Positions 45,449 to 54,310 of a DNA stretch of 64,000 bases are shown here, piece after piece. This DNA is from an uncultured Rhodospirillales bacterium (lineage in GTDB: Bacteria; Pseudomonadota; Alphaproteobacteria; Rhodospirillales; JABHCV01), in the NCBI GenBank assembly GCA_938092065.1, contig CALKND010000004.1, forward strand, positions 1-64,000, written 5' to 3'. The notes below the pieces were generated by a model. The model was not told the DNA's origin and made no database searches. It saw only the letters and a program-made list of their open reading frames with translations. The translations under genes were made by a program, and so were the position numbers. Every line of letters begins with the position of its first letter. The first letter of the stretch is position 1.

Positions 45449-46537
45449 ATGTCTCTTGAAGAAATCCTAATAGAGCGCATTGGCAATAATGGTCCGATAA
45501 GCATAGCGGACTTCATGGAGCAGGCCCTAGCTCATCCTGAGTATGGCTATTATATGCGTCGCGATCCTTTTGGTGTTAACGGTGATTTCATTACAGCCCC
45601 TGAAATATCGCAGATGTTTGGAGAACTACTTGGTCTTTGGGCGGGTGTCTCTTGGATGATGGCAGGATCTCCTAATTCTATAAATCTTGTTGAGCTGGGG
45701 CCGGGACGCGGCACTCTAATGGCTGACATGCTACACGCGGCGCCTTTAGTTGAAGGCTTTGCCGAGGCTATTGTAGTTCACATGGTTGAAACTAGCCCTG
45801 TTTTGAGTTCTATTCAGGAACAAACTTTGAAGAAGGCAACTCTGAGCGAACCACCTCTTTGGCACAAAGCTCTAGCTGATGTGAGTGAGGGATCGTCAAT
45901 CATCATTGCTAATGAATTCTTCGATGCTCTGCCCATTGAGCAATATTTCAAGGCTGGGGACTACTGGTGTCCGCGCGTTGTAGATGTCAAACCTGACGGA
46001 GATGGCTTGTGTTTTGTACTTCTGCCACCTTTTGATATGCCGGAACTGCCACCGGGACTTGTTAATGTTGAATCTGATGTGATGGTCGAGGTTTGCCCAC
46101 CAGCTCTGGATATTATGGCAGATATTTCTCGGCGTATAACAGAATATGGCGGTGCTGCCCTGCTAATTGATTATGGTCATTCTCAAAGTGCTGCTGGAGA
46201 AACCCTGCAAGCCCTTAAAAATCATAAATATCAAAATCCGCTGGTTGATCCGGGTGAATCAGACCTGACTGCACATGTGGATTTTGGAGCACTCGCTCAG
46301 CGTGTCTTTGCCTCAGGCGCAAGGGCTATAGGGCCCATTACTCAAGGTGATTTTTTATGTGCTCTGGGAATTAGTCAACGAGCAGATGCTCTAATGAAAA
46401 AAGCTAGTCCCAAGCAGGCTAAAGATATAAGTAGTGCCTTGAAACGTTTGACTGACGTTGAAGAAATGGGGGAACTCTTTAAAGTCATGGCCGTGGTCCA
46501 ACAAGGCGCTCCGGTCCCTCCGGGATTTGAACAGTAG
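45449..46537 (+). CDS. SAM-dependent methyltransferase, MidA/NDUFAF7 family
   Basis: The 362-residue protein belongs to the DUF185/COG1565 family, whose mitochondrial member NDUFAF7 methylates an arginine of the complex I subunit NDUFS2. Conserved parts are HPEYGYYMRRDPFGVNGDFITAPEISQMFGE, the SAM motif LVELGPGRGTLMADML, IIIANEFFDALPI and LLIDYGHS. In bacteria the target is presumed to be the NuoD-like subunit, but this is inferred. It is located between lgt and pgeF, the standard alphaproteobacterial order. Confidence 0.92.
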   Translation: MSLEEILIERIGNNGPISIADFMEQALAHPEYGYYMRRDPFGVNGDFITAPEISQMFGELLGLWAGVSWMMAGSPNSINLVELGPGRGTLMADMLHAAPLVEGFAEAIVVHMVETSPVLSSIQEQTLKKATLSEPPLWHKALADVSEGSSIIIANEFFDALPIEQYFKAGDYWCPRVVDVKPDGDGLCFVLLPPFDMPELPPGLVNVESDVMVEVCPPALDIMADISRRITEYGGAALLIDYGHSQSAAGETLQALKNHKYQNPLVDPGESDLTAHVDFGALAQRVFASGARAIGPITQGDFLCALGISQRADALMKKASPKQAKDISSALKRLTDVEEMGELFKVMAVVQQGAPVPPGFEQ

Positions 46538-46576
46538 CATATTCCATGAAGCTGACAAAATATACGCAATGAACAC

Positions 46577-47347
46577 ATGTTAAAAGCAACAAACCTTGCC
46601 GCGCTGAAAGGAATTCGCCATGGCTTTTTCAGCCGCCTTGGTGGGGTTAGCTCAGACGTTGGCATGAGCGGCCTAAATTGTGGTTTCGGTTCTGAAGATA
46701 CACCTGAAAATGTTGCGCAAAATCGTGAAATTGCGCTTAAGCTTTTGGGGGCTGCTGACCGTGATCTTGTTACTACCTATCAGATTCACTCCTCCATTGC
46801 CGTTCGGGTCAGAAAATCTTGGCACAAAGAGGAGCCTCCTAAAGCTGATGCCATGGCTAGTGATAGTGCGGATGTAGTTTTGGGTATCCTAACTGCTGAT
46901 TGTGCACCGGTGCTGTTTGCCGATAGTACTGCGAGGGTTGTAGGCGCAGCTCATGCAGGTTGGCGAGGCGCGCGCGCGGGTGTACTTGAACAGTGTCTTG
47001 AAGAAATGTGTGGCCTGGGCGCTGACCCATCCAACATCAGTGCTGCCGTTGGACCCTGTATTGCCCAAAATTCTTACGAAGTGGGATCAGAGTTTCAGAA
47101 AGAATTCATTGATGAAAATCCAGACAACATAAAGTTTTTTAAGGCTGCTACGCGTGCTAATCACTTAATGTTCGATTTGACTGGTTATGTTGAGAAGTGT
47201 CTTTTTGATTTGGGCATAGCGTCTGTTGAAGGACTTGGCCTTGATACCTTCGCTGACCCTGAACGCTTTTACAGTTATCGTCGTTGCACCCTGAATGGCG
47301 AGAATTTTTATGGGCGTCTATTATCAGCTATAATGTTGGAGTACTAG
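46577..47347 (+). CDS. pgeF: Peptidoglycan editing factor PgeF (laccase-domain/YfiH family)
   Basis: PgeF-family proteins have a CNF1/YfiH fold with a zinc site made of two His and one Cys; they act as purine nucleoside phosphorylases in vitro, and in E. coli they remove wrongly incorporated L-Ser from muropeptides. The 256-residue protein keeps HGFFSRLGGVS, TADCAPV with the metal Cys and HAGWRGA with the metal His. It follows midA by 39 bases. The laccase name sometimes used for the family is misleading. Confidence 0.93.
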   Translation: MLKATNLAALKGIRHGFFSRLGGVSSDVGMSGLNCGFGSEDTPENVAQNREIALKLLGAADRDLVTTYQIHSSIAVRVRKSWHKEEPPKADAMASDSADVVLGILTADCAPVLFADSTARVVGAAHAGWRGARAGVLEQCLEEMCGLGADPSNISAAVGPCIAQNSYEVGSEFQKEFIDENPDNIKFFKAATRANHLMFDLTGYVEKCLFDLGIASVEGLGLDTFADPERFYSYRRCTLNGENFYGRLLSAIMLEY

Positions 47348-47532
47348 ACCTATTGCACTGTTTTAGCGAGGAAGAAAAGGTCCTTGCTCTATCGAGATAA
47401 CCTGCAATCTTAACTCCGTATGCTGTATTATTATGGATGATTATCTTTAGTAGTGATAGCGAAGCACCGAAAAACTCGCTCGATTATTTGTTTCACTCAT
47501 CACTGAGCTTGATAAGGGAATATTTACTTTCC

Positions 47533-48438
47533 ATGTCTTATTTATCTTTTATTTTGGTGGTATTGACGGCGTGCTCGCCTATTGATTTTCCGTCGGGAAA
47601 TCAGTTCATTAATGATGTAGAATTGAATGAAAACAAGATCACTGATGTGCGTGTTGAGCTCGTTCAAGGCCCGGCTCTGCCGATGGCTAAACTACTCACT
47701 AGTGCAATTGCCACTGCCTTATTAGAGAACGGTGTCACAACATCAGTAAAGCCCGATGAGTTAAGCCGTTTTGTACTTAAGGGCTTGGCCAAGGCCAATT
47801 GGGAAGGTAGGCAGGTTCCTTTTGTTGTGTTGATTGACTGGACGCTCTATGACCTCACTGGTAAGGCTATTGGCACTTATACACAAGGTGTGCGTGGGGC
47901 TCGTTGGAAGTGGGAATTTGGTGATCCTCGAATTATTAGTGCTGTAGGTTACGGTGCGGCAAAGCCCCTAGCTGCGATGATTTTGGAAGAAGAGAAAAAT
48001 CCCTTACCAAATCTACTGCTCGGCACAGGTGTTCTTGTTAAGCCAGTGACCGGCGCACCTGGTGACGGTAATGAATCCCTGCGTATTGCCATAGTTAGAG
48101 TAATGCGTATTTCAGGTATAAAAGTCGCTGAGGACATTCGACAGGCTAGCTTGACACTTACTGGTCATGTTTCCTTGAAGCCATCGGGGTATGGTTTGGA
48201 TGAAGTGCTTGTTACCTGGCGCGTCCAGACTATGGATGGGTCCGAGGTAGGTCGGGCAACACAGGCAAATAATATCCTCAGTGGCAAGTTGGATAGGTTA
48301 TGGGGTGATGAGGCTGAAAAGATAGCTGAAGCTGCGCTGATAGGCATTGATAGAATTATCGGTTTGGGCAAAACAAAAAGCTTACAATCTATAAATGATA
48401 CTAATGGCCAGTCTGTGCCGACACTCAATTTGGAATAA
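47533..48438 (+). CDS. Probable lipoprotein of unknown function
   Basis: The track starts at 47437, but the ATG at 47533 gives a clean lipoprotein signal, MSYLSFILVVLTACSP, with the lipobox Cys at residue 14, so this start is preferred. The mature protein of about 288 residues has no domain I can name. It contains two apparent beta-rich repeats of related organisation: TSAIATALLENGVTTSV and an IVRVMRISGIKVAEDI segment, each followed by a LKGLAKANWEG or LTGHVSLKPSG strand motif. It lies after pgeF and before prs and is probably anchored in an envelope membrane by Lgt. Confidence 0.72.
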   Translation: MSYLSFILVVLTACSPIDFPSGNQFINDVELNENKITDVRVELVQGPALPMAKLLTSAIATALLENGVTTSVKPDELSRFVLKGLAKANWEGRQVPFVVLIDWTLYDLTGKAIGTYTQGVRGARWKWEFGDPRIISAVGYGAAKPLAAMILEEEKNPLPNLLLGTGVLVKPVTGAPGDGNESLRIAIVRVMRISGIKVAEDIRQASLTLTGHVSLKPSGYGLDEVLVTWRVQTMDGSEVGRATQANNILSGKLDRLWGDEAEKIAEAALIGIDRIIGLGKTKSLQSINDTNGQSVPTLNLE

Positions 48439-48583
48439 ATCCCTAATTAGCCTATGCCAATACTGCAATGAAACTAAGCTTTTTTGACCTGAAGGCTTTG
48501 TTTGCTAGAATTCTCGTTTACAGGACGTGAGGACGCTGGTAAATACTATTTTATTCATGGCTGGATGGTTTGACTTGTTGGTG

Positions 48584-48596
48584 CCGTATAATACGG
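48584..48596. promoter_or_regulatory. Palindrome over a -10-like TATAAT upstream of prs
   Basis: CCGTATAATACGG is a 13-base perfect palindrome that contains TATAAT at 48587-48592, about 70 bases before prs. A TTGACT lies only 11 bases before the TATAAT, too close to be its -35 element. The palindrome could be an operator over a promoter or a coincidence. Nothing else is seen in the 224-base gap. Confidence 0.35.
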
Positions 48597-48662
48597 TTGC
48601 CGCGTCGAGGGAAAATTAGATTATGTTGATCTGATACCATAGGCCCCCGGGGAACTGCCAAG

Positions 48663-49595
48663 ATGAAAATCATTGCCTGCAACTCTAACAGGCCCCTTGC
48701 CGAAGCCATATCCGCTTATCTGAACCTGCCTCTGACAAAAGCCAGTGTGCTAAGGTTTTCGGATATGGAAGTTTTTGTCGAAATTCAAGAGAATGTTCGC
48801 GGGGAGGATGTCTTCGTTGTTCAGTCTACTTCGTATCCAGCTAACGATAATTTAATGGAGTTGCTGGTTGCTATCGATGCACTTAGGCGTGGCTCTGCTC
48901 GGCGTATTACGGCGGTTATTCCTTATTTTGGTTATGCACGTCAGGATCGAAAATCTGGGCCGCGTACACCTATTTCGGCTAAATTAGTGGCTAACATGAT
49001 TTCAACAGCTGGTGCTGATAGAGTTTTGACCTTGGATTTGCATGCAGGCCAGATACAGGGTTTTTTTGATATTCCTGTTGATAATCTCTTTGCTGCGCCA
49101 GTGTTAATTAAACATGTCCATGATACCATGAACGGTGAAGATCTGGTTATTGTTTCACCAGATGTGGGTGGAGTTGTACGCGCCCGTGGATTGGCCAAAC
49201 GCTTGAACGTAGATCTTGCCATCATCGACAAACGCCGTGAGCAAGCTGGGGTTTCAGAAGTCATGAACATTATTGGCGAGATTGAGGGTCGTCACTGCAT
49301 TATCGTTGATGATATTGTTGATTCTGCTGGAACATTGTGTAATGCCTCTGTGGCGCTAAAAGAAAAAGATGCCGCATCTGTCTCATCATACGTCACCCAC
49401 GGGGTGCTGTCAGGCGGTGCAGTAGCACGAGTGTCCTCTTCACCAATGGAAACACTGGTAATTACAGATTCAATTCAGGCAACTGAGGCAGTAAGAGTAT
49501 CACATAACATTAAGCAGTTGACTATAGCCCCACTGATTGCCGAAGCGATCCGGCGTATTAGTGACGAAAGTTCCGTTTCAAGTTTATTTGATTAG
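48663..49595 (+). CDS. prs: Ribose-phosphate pyrophosphokinase
   Basis: Prs makes PRPP from ribose 5-phosphate and ATP for nucleotide, His, Trp and NAD synthesis. The 310-residue class I enzyme has the catalytic flexible loop region around [20 protein letters not shown], the metal-binding [20 protein letters not shown] and the PRPP motif [14 protein letters not shown]. It stands alone between the lipoprotein gene and a convergent metallo-hydrolase gene, so it has its own promoter. Confidence 0.97.
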   Translation: MKIIACNSNRPLAEAISAYLNLPLTKASVLRFSDMEVFVEIQENVRGEDVFVVQSTSYPANDNLMELLVAIDALRRGSARRITAVIPYFGYARQDRKSGPRTPISAKLVANMISTAGADRVLTLDLHAGQIQGFFDIPVDNLFAAPVLIKHVHDTMNGEDLVIVSPDVGGVVRARGLAKRLNVDLAIIDKRREQAGVSEVMNIIGEIEGRHCIIVDDIVDSAGTLCNASVALKEKDAASVSSYVTHGVLSGGAVARVSSSPMETLVITDSIQATEAVRVSHNIKQLTIAPLIAEAIRRISDESSVSSLFD

Positions 49596-49603
49596 TATTT
49601 TTT

Positions 49604-50674
49604 TTAGTAGTCGCCGAAGTGTATAGGGTACTGCTGCGCATTCCAGTTTAACATGCCACCAGCTAGGTTGGCCACATCATTAAAACCTGCCTTGTGTAAA
49701 ATCACAGTTGCCTGTGCGGACCTTCCTCCTGCGCGGCAGATGGTGATGATTGGACGTTGTTTATCCAGTTCGTCAACACGGCTTTCAAGATAGCCAAGTG
49801 CTATTGGTATAGCGCCCTCAACGTGTCCAAGCTTTCCGTTGAACTCTTTCTTCTCACGCACATCAAGGATTTGCGCCACGTCTAGATTCTCAGCCAGCCA
49901 GTGTGGCTGAACTTCCCAAAAACCCGCAAAAGTGAGGGTTAATTCTGCCCATGCTGGCTGGCTAAAGTTATTAATGTCCTCGTCAGGCCGGCCACATTTA
50001 AGGTTGCCTGGAACAGCAATATCTATTTTCTTCGGATGATCTAGGCCCAAATTATCCATAAAGCCCACGAAATCTTGCTCGCTTAACTTGCCACCTAGGC
50101 GTGGGTTAAAGAATTTTTCCTCGGCGACACAAGTGGCAGTAAGACCCTTATAGTCATGACCAGGGTATAGAAGGCAGTCTTCCGGCAGGGTGAATATATG
50201 GCTTTGGATTGAACGGTACATTTGGGCTGCATCACCACCTTGAAAGTCAGTACGTCCGCAACCGCGTATCAAAAGGCAATCGCCGGTGAAAGCTATTTTC
50301 TTAGTTTCCAAAACAAAGGTAAGGCAGCTCTTGGTGTGACCGGGTGTCGACATGACCATAAGGAAGTGCTTGCCGAATTTAATTTTGTCGCCATGAGCAA
50401 GTAGCCTATGCATCCCTTCTGCGCCAGCTTGGCTTGAGAGGGCAATCTTGCTGCCCATCTTTTTGTGCAGTAACCAAGCACTAGTAATGTGGTCTGCGTG
50501 TATATGGGTTTCAAGTGTATAGAGTAGCTTTAAGCCCAGTTCGTTGAGCAGGGCCTCATCACGCATAGCTTGCTCATAAACTGGATCAATTAACACTGCT
50601 TCGCCAGAATCTTTATCAGCTAAAAGATAAGTGTAAGTTCCAGTTTGTAGATCGTAAAGCTGACGTAAAAACAT
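49604..50674 (-). CDS. Persulfide dioxygenase-like metallo-hydrolase fused to rhodanese
   Basis: The 356-residue protein joins an ETHE1-type metallo-beta-lactamase domain (about 1-235) to a C-terminal rhodanese domain (about 260-355). The metal site is seen in ETHIHADHITSA, TPGHTKSC and FTGDCLLIRGCGRTDFQGG, the last being the ETHE1-like signature. The rhodanese active-site loop is CRAGGRSA, with the Cys present. Such fusions oxidise glutathione persulfide and move sulfane sulfur, so it likely detoxifies sulfide-derived persulfides. It converges with prs at 8 bases and is a single-gene unit. Confidence 0.88.
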   Translation of the reverse strand: MFLRQLYDLQTGTYTYLLADKDSGEAVLIDPVYEQAMRDEALLNELGLKLLYTLETHIHADHITSAWLLHKKMGSKIALSSQAGAEGMHRLLAHGDKIKFGKHFLMVMSTPGHTKSCLTFVLETKKIAFTGDCLLIRGCGRTDFQGGDAAQMYRSIQSHIFTLPEDCLLYPGHDYKGLTATCVAEEKFFNPRLGGKLSEQDFVGFMDNLGLDHPKKIDIAVPGNLKCGRPDEDINNFSQPAWAELTLTFAGFWEVQPHWLAENLDVAQILDVREKKEFNGKLGHVEGAIPIALGYLESRVDELDKQRPIITICRAGGRSAQATVILHKAGFNDVANLAGGMLNWNAQQYPIHFGDY

Positions 50675-50943
50675 TGCGTTGCCTAGTTTCGAAATAAGAA
50701 TAGATACTTAATTAAAATACAGGTGTTTTTTGTGTTCAACAATATAGCATGAAAGATGATAAAAATTAATGGTGGTATGATAGGCGATTTTCTTTTCTAT
50801 GTTTGACTGTTGGCTTGCATCAATATAAAAGACAGGCCACTCCTTGATGTCCGAGATAATGGTCAACAAAACCGTTAGCACCCCTGGAGGCTAGCAATTT
50901 ACAGAGCGTGGAACATAAAGCACTGATTTTTAGGAGAATACCA

Positions 50944-51621
50944 ATGGTTCAAGCCGCTACTATGAATGTCGAGCTGCGCAATCGGGCAGGTAAGGGGGCA
51001 GCCCGTGCCACACGCAGGGCTGGTCGGGTGCCCGCCGTTATCTACGGCAACAAACTAGACCCCATCATGATTTCCCTCGATCCCATAGAACTCATGCTGC
51101 AGATAAGAGGCCCCGGGTTCTTCTCTCGAGTTTATGAACTAGACGCGGGCGGGAATAAAAATCGCGTTCTGCCGCGTGATTTGCAATTAGACCCTGTCAC
51201 AGACCAACCAATCCACGTTGACTTCATGCGCTTCAGTTCAAAGACGCGCCTAAAAGTTGAAGTTGCCGTTGTGTTTGAGAATGAGGAAGGTTGCCCTGGC
51301 CTGCGTGTGGGTGGTGTTCTTAACGTTGTGCGTCATGCAATTGAACTGCTTTGTTCCCCCGATAGCATACCGGAAAGTCTTGTTGTTGACCTTAGCGGTC
51401 TCGAAGTAGGTGACAGCGTCCATATTAGCTCAATAAAGCTTCCAGATGATGTTGAGTTGACAATTAAGGATCGCGATTTCACAGTAGCTACTATTGCCGC
51501 ACCGACCATTAACATTGAAACTGAAGATGAGGAAGGTGAAGAGGGTGAAGAGGGTGAAGCAGGTACCGAGGGTGAAGAAGGTGCCGAAGGTAAAGCCGAA
51601 GAAAACGATTCCGGGGACTAA
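50944..51621 (+). CDS. rplY: 50S ribosomal protein L25/general stress protein Ctc
   Basis: L25 of the Ctc type binds 5S rRNA. The N-terminal L25 domain (NVELRNRAGKGAARATRRAGRVPAVIYG) is followed by a TL5-like beta domain (to about residue 190) and a very acidic tail (EEGEEGEEGEAGTEGEEG). The track starts at 50908, but the ATG at 50944 has TTTAGGAG just upstream and gives MVQAATMNVELR, so it is preferred. A TTGACT and TATAAA pair at about 50800-50830 with 15-base spacing is a possible promoter. pth follows 20 bases later. Confidence 0.94.
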   Translation: MVQAATMNVELRNRAGKGAARATRRAGRVPAVIYGNKLDPIMISLDPIELMLQIRGPGFFSRVYELDAGGNKNRVLPRDLQLDPVTDQPIHVDFMRFSSKTRLKVEVAVVFENEEGCPGLRVGGVLNVVRHAIELLCSPDSIPESLVVDLSGLEVGDSVHISSIKLPDDVELTIKDRDFTVATIAAPTINIETEDEEGEEGEEGEAGTEGEEGAEGKAEENDSGD

Positions 51622-51641
51622 TCCTTCAGGAGCCGATCGTC

Positions 51642-52238
51642 ATGTTGTTGCTCGTTGGTTTGGGTAATCCCGGTGGGGTATACTCTAAAAATCGTCACAA
51701 CATTGGTTTTTTGGCGGTGGACGAAATTGTCCGCCGTCATTCTCTTCAGTCGTATCGCGACAAGTTCAATGGCAAATTGGTGGAAGGCAGTATCGGGTCG
51801 GAAAGAGTCCTAGTCTTGAAACCCTCAACCTTTATGAATGATTCTGGTCGCAGCGTTGTTGCGGCTGCTCTTTTTTATAAAATACTGCCTGAGGACATCT
51901 TCGTCATTCACGATGAACTTGATTTGGATGTTGGAAAATTACGCCTTAAATCTGGAGGCGGTCATGCAGGGCATAATGGTTTGCGTTCAATCCATGCTCA
52001 TATTGGAGAGGGTTACAGGCGTTTGCGCCTGGGTATTGGTCATCCGGGCGACAAATCGATGGTTAGCTCATATGTTTTAAGGGACTTTTCCAAGGCAGAT
52101 ATTGAGTGGCTTGATCCTTTGCTTGCGTCTATCGCCGACCATATTGAGTTGGCTTTGGTTGGTGACGATGCCAACTTTCTCAATAAGATAGGGTTAGATA
52201 TTAAGCCGCCAAATATTAACCAGAGGAATAAAAGATAA
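51642..52238 (+). CDS. pth: Peptidyl-tRNA hydrolase
   Basis: Pth recycles tRNA from peptidyl-tRNA that drops off the ribosome. The 198-residue protein starts MLLLVGLGNPGGVYSKNRHNIGF, with the catalytic His in NRHNIGF, and has KPSTFMNDSG, VIHDELDLDVGKLRLKSGGGHAGHNGLRSI and the catalytic Asp in that region. It lies between rplY and ychF, the typical order, and overlaps ychF by one base (TAATG). Confidence 0.97.
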   Translation: MLLLVGLGNPGGVYSKNRHNIGFLAVDEIVRRHSLQSYRDKFNGKLVEGSIGSERVLVLKPSTFMNDSGRSVVAAALFYKILPEDIFVIHDELDLDVGKLRLKSGGGHAGHNGLRSIHAHIGEGYRRLRLGIGHPGDKSMVSSYVLRDFSKADIEWLDPLLASIADHIELALVGDDANFLNKIGLDIKPPNINQRNKR

Positions 52239-53338
52239 TGGGTTTTAACTGTGGCATTATTGGATTACCCAATGTCGGTAAATCAACACTGTTTAATGCT
52301 CTGACAGCAACTGCTACTGCGGAAGCGGCGAACTTTCCCTTTTGTACCATTGAGCCCAACACAGGCCGGGTTGGGGTTCCAGACCCCCGCCTTGAAATTA
52401 TAGCTGCTATTGGCAAATCGGCTAAAATTGTGCCGACCCAGCTTGAATTCGTCGACATTGCAGGCTTAGTGCGCGGAGCCTCTAAGGGGGAGGGCTTAGG
52501 TAATCAGTTCCTTGCTAACATACGCGAGGTTGATGCTGTAATTCATGTGCTTCGATGTTTTATTGATGAAAATGTCACTCACGTCGAAGGGAAAATTGGC
52601 CCTGTGCGTGATGCTGAAACTGTCGAAACTGAATTGATGCTAGCAGATATGGAAATGTTAGAGAAGCGTGTCGCCTCGTTGTCCAAAAAAGCGCGAGGCA
52701 ACGATAAAGCCGCAGTTACTCAGTTGGCCATGGTAGAGCGTATCTTGTCAGGTTTGCAAGAAGGACAGCCAGCTCGAAATATAGAAATATTGGAAGAAGA
52801 TAAGAAGATTTTTGACATGTTGCAGCTGCTTAGTGCCAAACCGGTTCTTTATGTCTGTAACGTTGAAGAAAATAGCGCATCTGAGGGTAATACATTATCT
52901 AACAAAGTGGTCAAGATGGCTATTGAACAAGGTGCAGTCTCAGTAGTAATTTCGGCCAAGATTGAAGAAGAAATATCTGCCCTTAAGGACGAGGCAGATA
53001 AAGTTGAATTTTTAGAAGAATTAGGCTTAAAAGAAACTGGACTGACCCGAGTAATTCGAGCTGGATACGAGTTATTGCACTTGATTACCTTTTTTACAGT
53101 TGGTCCAAAAGAGGCCCGCGCTTGGACTGTGCGCAAAAATGCAAAGGCCCCACAGGCTGCGGGTGCTATCCATACAGATTTTAAAAAAGGTTTCATTAAA
53201 GCGGAAACTATAGCCTACAGTGATTTTGTTAACTGTGATGGTGAACAAGGGGCTAAGGAAGCTGGTAAAATGCGGCAAGAAGGACGTGACTACCAAACTC
53301 AGGATGGCGACATCATGCTGTTTAGGTTTAATGTTTAA
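52238..53338 (+). CDS. ychF: Redox-regulated ATPase YchF
   Basis: YchF is an Obg-family P-loop protein that prefers ATP because its G4 motif is NxxE; here it reads CNVEEN. The 366-residue protein has the G1 motif GLPNVGKSTLFNALT, G3 DIAGLVRGASKGEGLG, a helical insert and a C-terminal TGS domain (LITFFTVGPKEARAWTVR). It follows pth with a one-base overlap. Its E. coli homologue affects translation and the oxidative stress response. Confidence 0.97.
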   Translation: MGFNCGIIGLPNVGKSTLFNALTATATAEAANFPFCTIEPNTGRVGVPDPRLEIIAAIGKSAKIVPTQLEFVDIAGLVRGASKGEGLGNQFLANIREVDAVIHVLRCFIDENVTHVEGKIGPVRDAETVETELMLADMEMLEKRVASLSKKARGNDKAAVTQLAMVERILSGLQEGQPARNIEILEEDKKIFDMLQLLSAKPVLYVCNVEENSASEGNTLSNKVVKMAIEQGAVSVVISAKIEEEISALKDEADKVEFLEELGLKETGLTRVIRAGYELLHLITFFTVGPKEARAWTVRKNAKAPQAAGAIHTDFKKGFIKAETIAYSDFVNCDGEQGAKEAGKMRQEGRDYQTQDGDIMLFRFNV

Positions 53339-53419
53339 GAACCAAATCTCCATTGCCTTTGCATTGTCCCTGGCTAATACTCTCTACAAAGTAAAAGTAG
53401 GATTGACTATGGAGAATCT

Positions 53420-54307
53420 ATGACAAAGCCAGGTACACCTCCAGTCATTGGTGTTATTGGTGGCAGTGGTGTTTATAATATTGACGGATTAGAAAATGCG
53501 AGCTGGCAAAAGGTGTCCTCACCCTTTGGTACGCCATCCGATGAATTATTTTTCGGCGAACTTGAAGGCCAGCAGTTGGTCTTTTTGCCGCGCCATGGCC
53601 GTGGCCACCGAATCCCACCGTCAGATGTGAACTATCGAGCGAATATTGACGCGCTTAAACGTTCAGGTGTGACAGAAATTATTTCGATAAGTGCTTGCGG
53701 ATCACTTAAAGAAGAGCTTTCGCCCGGACATTTTATTATTGCAGATCAGTTCATTGACCGCACTTTTGCTCGGGTCAAAAGTTTTTTTTCCACTGGTCTG
53801 GTAGCTCATGTGAGTTTGGGCCATCCAGTTTGTTCTCGCCTTGGTGACGCTTTGGAAGATGCCGTAAAAAGCTTGGGAATTCCTTATCAACGGGGCGGCA
53901 CGTACATTACTATGGAAGGGCCACAGTTCTCTACCAAGGCTGAATCCAAGCTTTACCGCTCCTGGGGCTGTGACATTATAGGTATGACTAATATGCCGGA
54001 AGCCAAGCTCGCCCGTGAGGCAGAGATGTGCTATGCTACTGTCGCTATGGTTACGGACTTTGACTGCTGGCATCCGGATCACGATGATGTCACTGTAGAT
54101 GCAATTGTGAAGGTGCTGCTAGATAATGCGGATAAAGGACGCGCTTTGGTTAAGCAAGTAACGCCTGTTTTAAGTGGCCGTGAATTATCTTGTACGGACA
54201 GTTGCCACACAGCACTCGATTTTGCCATCATTACATCACCTGAAGCGCGTGAACCTGAAATGGTAAAAAAGCTCGACGCTGTCGCCGGTCGTGTGTTGAG
54301 AAGGTAA
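53420..54307 (+). CDS. mtnP: S-methyl-5'-thioadenosine phosphorylase
   Basis: MtnP phosphorolyses methylthioadenosine to adenine and methylthioribose 1-phosphate. The 295-residue protein has the family opening VIGVIGGSGVYNIDGL, the LPRHGRGHRIPPSDVNYRANI segment, ISACGSL and the TMEGPQFSTKAESKLYRSWGCDIIGMTN substrate-binding region. mtnA follows after 3 bases. These two genes are then followed by an aldolase/dehydrogenase fusion, which suggests the methylthioribose phosphate is processed by a non-classical route. Confidence 0.96.
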   Translation: MTKPGTPPVIGVIGGSGVYNIDGLENASWQKVSSPFGTPSDELFFGELEGQQLVFLPRHGRGHRIPPSDVNYRANIDALKRSGVTEIISISACGSLKEELSPGHFIIADQFIDRTFARVKSFFSTGLVAHVSLGHPVCSRLGDALEDAVKSLGIPYQRGGTYITMEGPQFSTKAESKLYRSWGCDIIGMTNMPEAKLAREAEMCYATVAMVTDFDCWHPDHDDVTVDAIVKVLLDNADKGRALVKQVTPVLSGRELSCTDSCHTALDFAIITSPEAREPEMVKKLDAVAGRVLRR

Positions 54308-54310
54308 ACT

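Noticed and set aside
48570-48592. TTGACT with TATAAT as a standard prs promoter
   Set aside because: The spacer is only 11 bases, too short for a sigma-70 promoter; only the palindromic -10-like element is kept.
53339-53419. A SAM-type riboswitch before mtnP
   Set aside because: The gap of about 80 bases is too short and shows none of the conserved helices of a SAM riboswitch.
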